Shown here in pieces: positions 59,801 to 64,000 of a DNA stretch of 64,000 nucleotides. The DNA is from Epiperipatus broadwayi (Eukaryota > Onychophora > Udeonychophora > Euonychophora > Peripatidae): contig JAQFVV010012441.1 of assembly GCA_028023455.1 (NCBI GenBank), positions 3,473,911 to 3,537,910 on the forward strand, given 5' to 3'. A program made the position numbers and the translations under genes. The number at the start of each line of letters is the position of its first letter. Positions within the stretch are counted from its first letter, which is position 1. The notes under the pieces were generated by a model. The model was not told the origin of the DNA and did no database searches. It worked only from the letters and a program-made list of their open reading frames with translations.

Positions 59801-60754
59801 TTAAATATACATAAAAAGAATGGGCCAAACACAGGCTGAATACTTAATATTTAAACACCTATATAGTATATATACTTAAACTAGTTGTATAAAGAATGTA
59901 GAGTATTTATTTACAAAGTACTCATGTAATTAAACACATGCTCAAGTAAAGATGTTAAAAATCTATGGTATTGAATATTTAGATATTAGTTTCTCATTGG
60001 CACTAAAAAAATGTTTAAAAAATACGTACATATGCAAATAATATTAAAAGAACCTTAAAATTTGTCCTGTAGATTTTGATAGTTCCAACTGTGTGTGAAT
60101 TATAATAGGCTGTAATAATTCTCCTGTACATTTTATATTGTGATAAATCACAATTCAGAATTTGGATATTATATAACATCTTATAACTTAATTAAATACC
60201 TAGTTAATAGTGGAAGTTAGAATGTATTCACTTTAATAATAATATTATAGCTCTACAATGTATTAATTATGTAGATGCGATAAGTAAATATAATTTTAAA
60301 TATATGTAATTAAAACTGAAATATCTACTCCAATGAGTTATCAACAATGCTAAAGTTTAAAAATAAGTCAAAAATCTAGACTTATATAACAACAGAGGTG
60401 AAAGATAGATTGGTATCATTTTATCCTCTTGTTGTTGTTGATGTTGCATTACAAAAATTGTGTTGGATTTCTATAAATGTTTTGATAAGTTTTTCTGGTA
60501 GAAAATAAACGTGAACTATGAGATATCAATATGTGGCTATATTTAAAATCTGTTACAAATAGAATGGATTCTGGGTAGTTTATTTTAATAATTAAGGGCA
60601 GACTCTTAATCAATCCTCCATCGGGAAAAAATTCTCTACTTGATTATCTGACGAACCTGTTGTATTAAACCATATACTTTTATATTTGAATATTACATGA
60701 CTTTTTTATTAACTACAAACTGATCATATGTAATTTTATAATAAAGCTGTTATT
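59801..60754. other. AT-rich sequence, nothing recognised
   Basis: No feature supported. Confidence 0.45.
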
Positions 60755-62500
60755 ATGCAGGTCAAAAAGAATTGAATAACTAAAATGCTTTGTATAATGA
60801 TGTGAAATTTAATAATGATAGGAAAGCTATAGAAGAAAATAAAAGCCTCAAAAATGTAAAACAGTATTGGAATGAAAGTTATTTCAGTGATAAAAGGAAA
60901 GGTGGGACCATCATGAAGGGTGTAGAAAGATTCTATAAAGAATTGTTTAGCAATAAAGAACAAGAAAACAAATTATCACCTACAATTATTATAATTTTTA
61001 ATTTTGCCAAATATTTTAAATAAAAAAAGGAGATGGGTAATCAAATATATAAAGAAGATAAAAGCTCCAGGAAATGATAATATCAATAAACATCACATGA
61101 TCACCATTTTTTATGTTTGCTTATAACTGTTGTTAAAACAGCAAAACTCACTATATGTAGTGCTCTCAGATCCAAGGCTCCTCACTGACGAAGGCCAGAA
61201 ACTAGTCTGGGGATATTGGATGAGTAGGCACTAGATGGGGATTTTATGCACAAGCCTTTTGGCATCCATTGATTACTCTAGCATGCTGTGTGTTGCAATA
61301 TGTATAGTGAGTTTTGCCTGTTTTAAATGATAATGTTGATATTTCAAAAAAAGCAGGTGAAGAAATAGGAAAATTGTTGGTGAAGTAATAGACCAAATGA
61401 CTAAATGATAAAAATTTGTGAGACAATTGGACGAATGCTTTAGTAATGTACAAGCCTATCAATATTCTGTTTTATACAATTTTTACCAAGATACTTACAA
61501 CTTATTTATCATGAACTTTGGATTCTAACCAACCAAAAAGAAAAATAAGCTGAATTAAATATGATTTTAGCACAATGAATTATGTCCAAGAATAAGAGAA
61601 GTTATAAAAAAAAAAACCCAATGATTATGAGTTATCATTTTGCTTTGAATTTTCAGATTATGAAAGGCATTTGTTTCTGCAAGTATTTTTATGGTAATTA
61701 AAATTTTATATCATCAAAATTTAAACTTGGGATATTATCATATTTTGAAGAATATTTATGCAAATGTAACAACAGTGATTAGATTGCATGGTGTTACTAA
61801 GAACGTTAATGCTGAGAAGAGTATGGCAGAATAATTTCATAGGTTCAAAATGATTTATAGCAGTTTTACAAAAAATATTTGTAGATTAAAATAAACTAAT
61901 AGAATAAAAACAATTAGATATAGTTGTTTTTGCAAATAATGCTTCAGAGATTCAGAAAATGGCAGGAGGTATCAAAAGAAAGAAAGGAAGATTAAAGATA
62001 AATGCTAAAAAGACTAAGTAATGTTCAGTGGATTGTTTTAGAAGAAAAAACAATAAAGGTTGATTGAAATAACTTAATATTAAAAGAAAATAGGTCTGTG
62101 TTTGAAAAAGGTTTTAATAGATGTGTTTTACCATTTCTTACTTATGGATCAGAGAATTAAATATTTAACAGAAAAGCAGTATAGATATTTCAGGTCACTC
62201 AATGAAGTATGAAGGAATGTATGTTAAAAAATAAAAAAAGAGATCAAATCTAAGAGATAATGATGAGAAAACAAACTGATATCACTACATTATTGAAATA
62301 ATTAAAAGACTGAAGTAAAGCTGGATTGGCCATATTGCTAGAAGAGTTCAATCCCAAGGAATTACAAATAATCTAGAATAAAGATGAAAGGAAAAGGTTG
62401 CTAATATGATGTGGAAAAGTGAGGCTATTATTTACAAAAGATGAATTGAATTTGAAAATACTTTTATTCTGCAGTGGATTGATAATGATGTTCAACTTAA
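60755..62500 (+). pseudogene. RTE LINE relic (RT region to 3' end), interrupted by FB-A
   Basis: 'YNDVKFNNDRKAIEENKSLK', 'NVKQYWNESYFSDKRKGGTI' and 'MKGVERFYKELFS' (60790-60960) form the region between endonuclease and RT. 'KAPGNDN' (61062-61081) is interrupted by the FB-A insertion at 61082-61324 and resumes 'NDNVDISKKAGEEIGKLL'. Further on: 'LDSNQPK' and 'MSYHFALNFQIMKG' (RT motif around the first catalytic Asp, lost), 'INAKKTK', 'CVLPFLTYGSEN', 'WIGHIARRV' and the end 'FILQWIDND' (to about 62490). There is an internal deletion near 62058, where the YKYLG segment is missing, and many stops. No endonuclease is visible upstream, so it is 5'-truncated. Confidence 0.82.
61072..61334. mobile_element. 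FB-A element, copy 5, flanked by a 10-bp target-site duplication
   Basis: AAATGATAAT occurs at 61072-61081 and again at 61325-61334. The 243 bp between them (61082-61324) are FB-A: left end 'caataaacatcacatgatca', 'aaaacagcaaaactcactat', arm 'gtgctctcagatccaaggct', 'actagtctggggatattgga', right end 'atagtgagttttgcctgttt'. AAACAGCAAAACTCACTATA near 61136 mirrors TATAGTGAGTTTTGCCTGTTT at the right end. The element splits the RTE codons 'KAPGNDN', which read on after removal, so the empty site is defined. The arm has lost 'acaagcc' compared with other copies. Confidence 0.88.
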
Positions 62501-62844
62501 TGTATGGAAGTGATTCATGGACTTCTATAAAATAAAGGTATTGGGAAAAATTACTTGAGTGTTTATAGCATTATATATTTTTAATGGCAAGATTGTAAGA
62601 GCAATAAATGTTTTCTAACTTGCTTTATGTGATTATATTGAATCTGTGGTTTATAAAAGATGATATGAACTGAATGTTGAATTCAAGGTTGATGAAACAT
62701 AGCTGACATTCTAGGAACAGCTGCAATATCAACTGCCTTAATTAGAAAGTTATGAATGATTGAGTATAATGGATTGCTACTATTAAGCAAAGATTGAAAT
62801 CTTTAAGAAATAAAAAAAACACATTGTTAAAAATAAACACATTG

Positions 62845-63557
62845 CGATATATCACATGATCACTATCTCATACTAACACATAATTGTTATTAAACAAAGC
62901 AAAACTCTCCATACAGTAGTGCCATCTTATGCCAACAAGAGCAATCAATGGATGCCAAAAAGCTTGTGCATAAAATCCCTATCTATCTATCTGGATGAGT
63001 AGGCACTAGATAGGGATTTTATGCACAAGCCTTCTGGCATCCATTGATTGCTCTTGTTGGCACAAGATGGCACTACTGTATGGAGAGTTTTGCTTTGTTT
63101 AATAACAATTATGTACTAGTATGAGATAGTGATCATGTGGTGTTTAGTGGTTTAACACCAATCCTGCCTAATAGGATAGTGGTGGCTATGGTTGTTAAAG
63201 AGCCAAAGACACCAAAATGTATGAGTGTTGAATTGAGTTCAGACCCATATGACTATATAAGCTATTGAGCTTAGATTGAAAATATTATTGTGTTTTCCAA
63301 TTTCATTCTCATAGTTTTATAGTTAAATAGAGTTAAAAGGTGGCTGCTGGAGGGTTGCATTAGATCCTAAGATCTAGGTGCAGTGCTCTCAGATCCAAGG
63401 CTCCTCACTGATGAAGGCCACAAGCCAGAAACTAGTCTGGGGATATTGGATGAGTAGGCACTAGATAGGGATTTTATGCACAAGCCTTCTGGCATCCATT
63501 GATTGCTCTTGTTGGCACAAGATGGCACTACTGTATGGAGAGTTTTGCTTTGTTTTA
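62845..63557. mobile_element. FB-A element, copy 6: hairpin plus direct repeat of the terminal arm
   Basis: 62845-63145 is a hairpin: 'atcacatgatcactatctca' and 'caaagcaaaactctccatac' mirror 'gtatggagagttttgctttg' and 'gagatagtgatcatgtg', with the centre near 62990. Then follows the body ('accaatcctgcctaatagga', 'gtggctgctggagggttgca') and a second forward arm. The 108 bp at 62993-63100 are repeated without a difference at 63448-63555, so the unit is 455 bp long. The minus-strand frame 'NQWMPEGLCIKSLSSAYSSN' is open in the 63.4-63.55 kb arm and extends through 'IPRLVSGLWPSSVRSLGSES'. Confidence 0.85.
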
Positions 63558-64000
63558 CATTGCAATATAATTAATAAATACTCAAGTAAAATCCTTCTTG
63601 TTTATAAATTGGTATGTGTGATGTTGATGTAATTCATTTTCAACTTTTTTTTTTGTTTTCATTTATTTCTTTAATCAGCTGCAACTTATAGTAATGCTAT
63701 TAGTTTTGCCTCAGTTATAGGCATTTTATCACTAATGTAAACACGAAATTAAATATTTGACTTTAATATAAAAATATTGACAATAAAGAACAACACAATT
63801 ACAACATCATTTTGCATGAAGTATTTGGGATGTTTATTTGATATTAAAAAATACTTTAACATGTAACCCTCTTCTAATTGCTTATTGCAACAATAATTTC
63901 TGGTAGTGATATATTTCGAATTGGATCTTTATTATGACACATTCAAAATAATTTTGACATGTTTGAATGGCATTTTTGGCCATAAGTTGCTCTGCGGATG
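63558..64000. other. AT-rich sequence, nothing recognised
   Basis: No feature supported up to the window edge. Confidence 0.45.

Noticed and set aside
63395-63445. Hammerhead ribozyme-like core (CTGATGA … GAAAC) in FB-A arms
   Set aside because: The strings CTGATGA and GAAAC are correctly ordered around a GGC/GCC stem, but the conserved G-C pair closing stem II is A-A, no NUH cleavage site sits before a matching stem I, and other copies read CTGACGA or lack the stem. CCAGA…TCTGG pairing competes with the fold.

Overview
The window is roughly 70-72 % A+T by eye and looks like intergenic or intronic DNA from an AT-rich animal genome, most likely an invertebrate. The evidence is the repeat content: RTE-type and CR1/L2-like LINEs, a LINE ORF1 with PHD and SGNH-esterase signatures, a tRNA-derived SINE, Merlin and hAT (SPIN/Charlie-like) transposase relics, long microsatellites and many foldback elements. 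No bacterial gene, operon, rRNA or CRISPR array is present. I cannot name the species. No intact host gene was recognised; the only candidates are two small exon-like open frames at 20.3 and 21.1 kb.

Layout. 0-5.7 kb: half of a large palindromic element (family FB-A), a SINE with target-site duplications, a degenerate tetranucleotide tract and a foldback (family FB-B). 6-11.1 kb: small hairpin elements, a 152-bp tandem duplication, an FB-B copy joined to the 3' half of a LINE, and a second SINE. 12.1-16.2 kb: two decayed minus-strand LINEs separated by an FB-A element. 17.3 kb: Merlin transposase fragment. 20.3-21.3 kb: exon-like islands. 24.9-28.6 kb: an AT hairpin, a complete FB-B foldback and an FB-A end. 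29.9-33.7 kb: a near full-length minus-strand RTE LINE interrupted by an opposite-strand RTE fragment and by a 240-bp foldback. 35.2 kb: FB-A. 37.2-40.5 kb: a near full-length but dead CR1/L2-like LINE (ORF1, endonuclease, RT). 40.6-42.5 kb: hairpin, SPIN-like hAT relic, minus-strand LINE ORF1. 44-48 kb: dispersed repeat family E, a LINE 3' end, microsatellites and an RTE 3' end. 48.3-50.9 kb: duplicated FB-B, an unidentified decayed frame, and family D. 53.9-55.5 kb: Merlin transposase pseudogene followed by about 580 bp of TTC. 56.5-59.8 kb: three FB-B copies. 60.8-62.5 kb: RTE LINE carrying an FB-A insertion flanked by a 10-bp duplication. 62.8-63.6 kb: compound FB-A.

The genes do not cooperate in a pathway; the region is a graveyard of nested mobile elements. 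RTE and CR1-like LINEs could once have supplied retrotransposition machinery, and the SINEs were probably moved by a poly(A)-recognising LINE (inference). The least explained objects are the palindromic families FB-A and FB-B. FB-A has a periodic unit of about 455 bp and a conserved reading frame of about 45 codons on the strand opposite to its arm. FB-B has a terminus resembling a tRNA B box.
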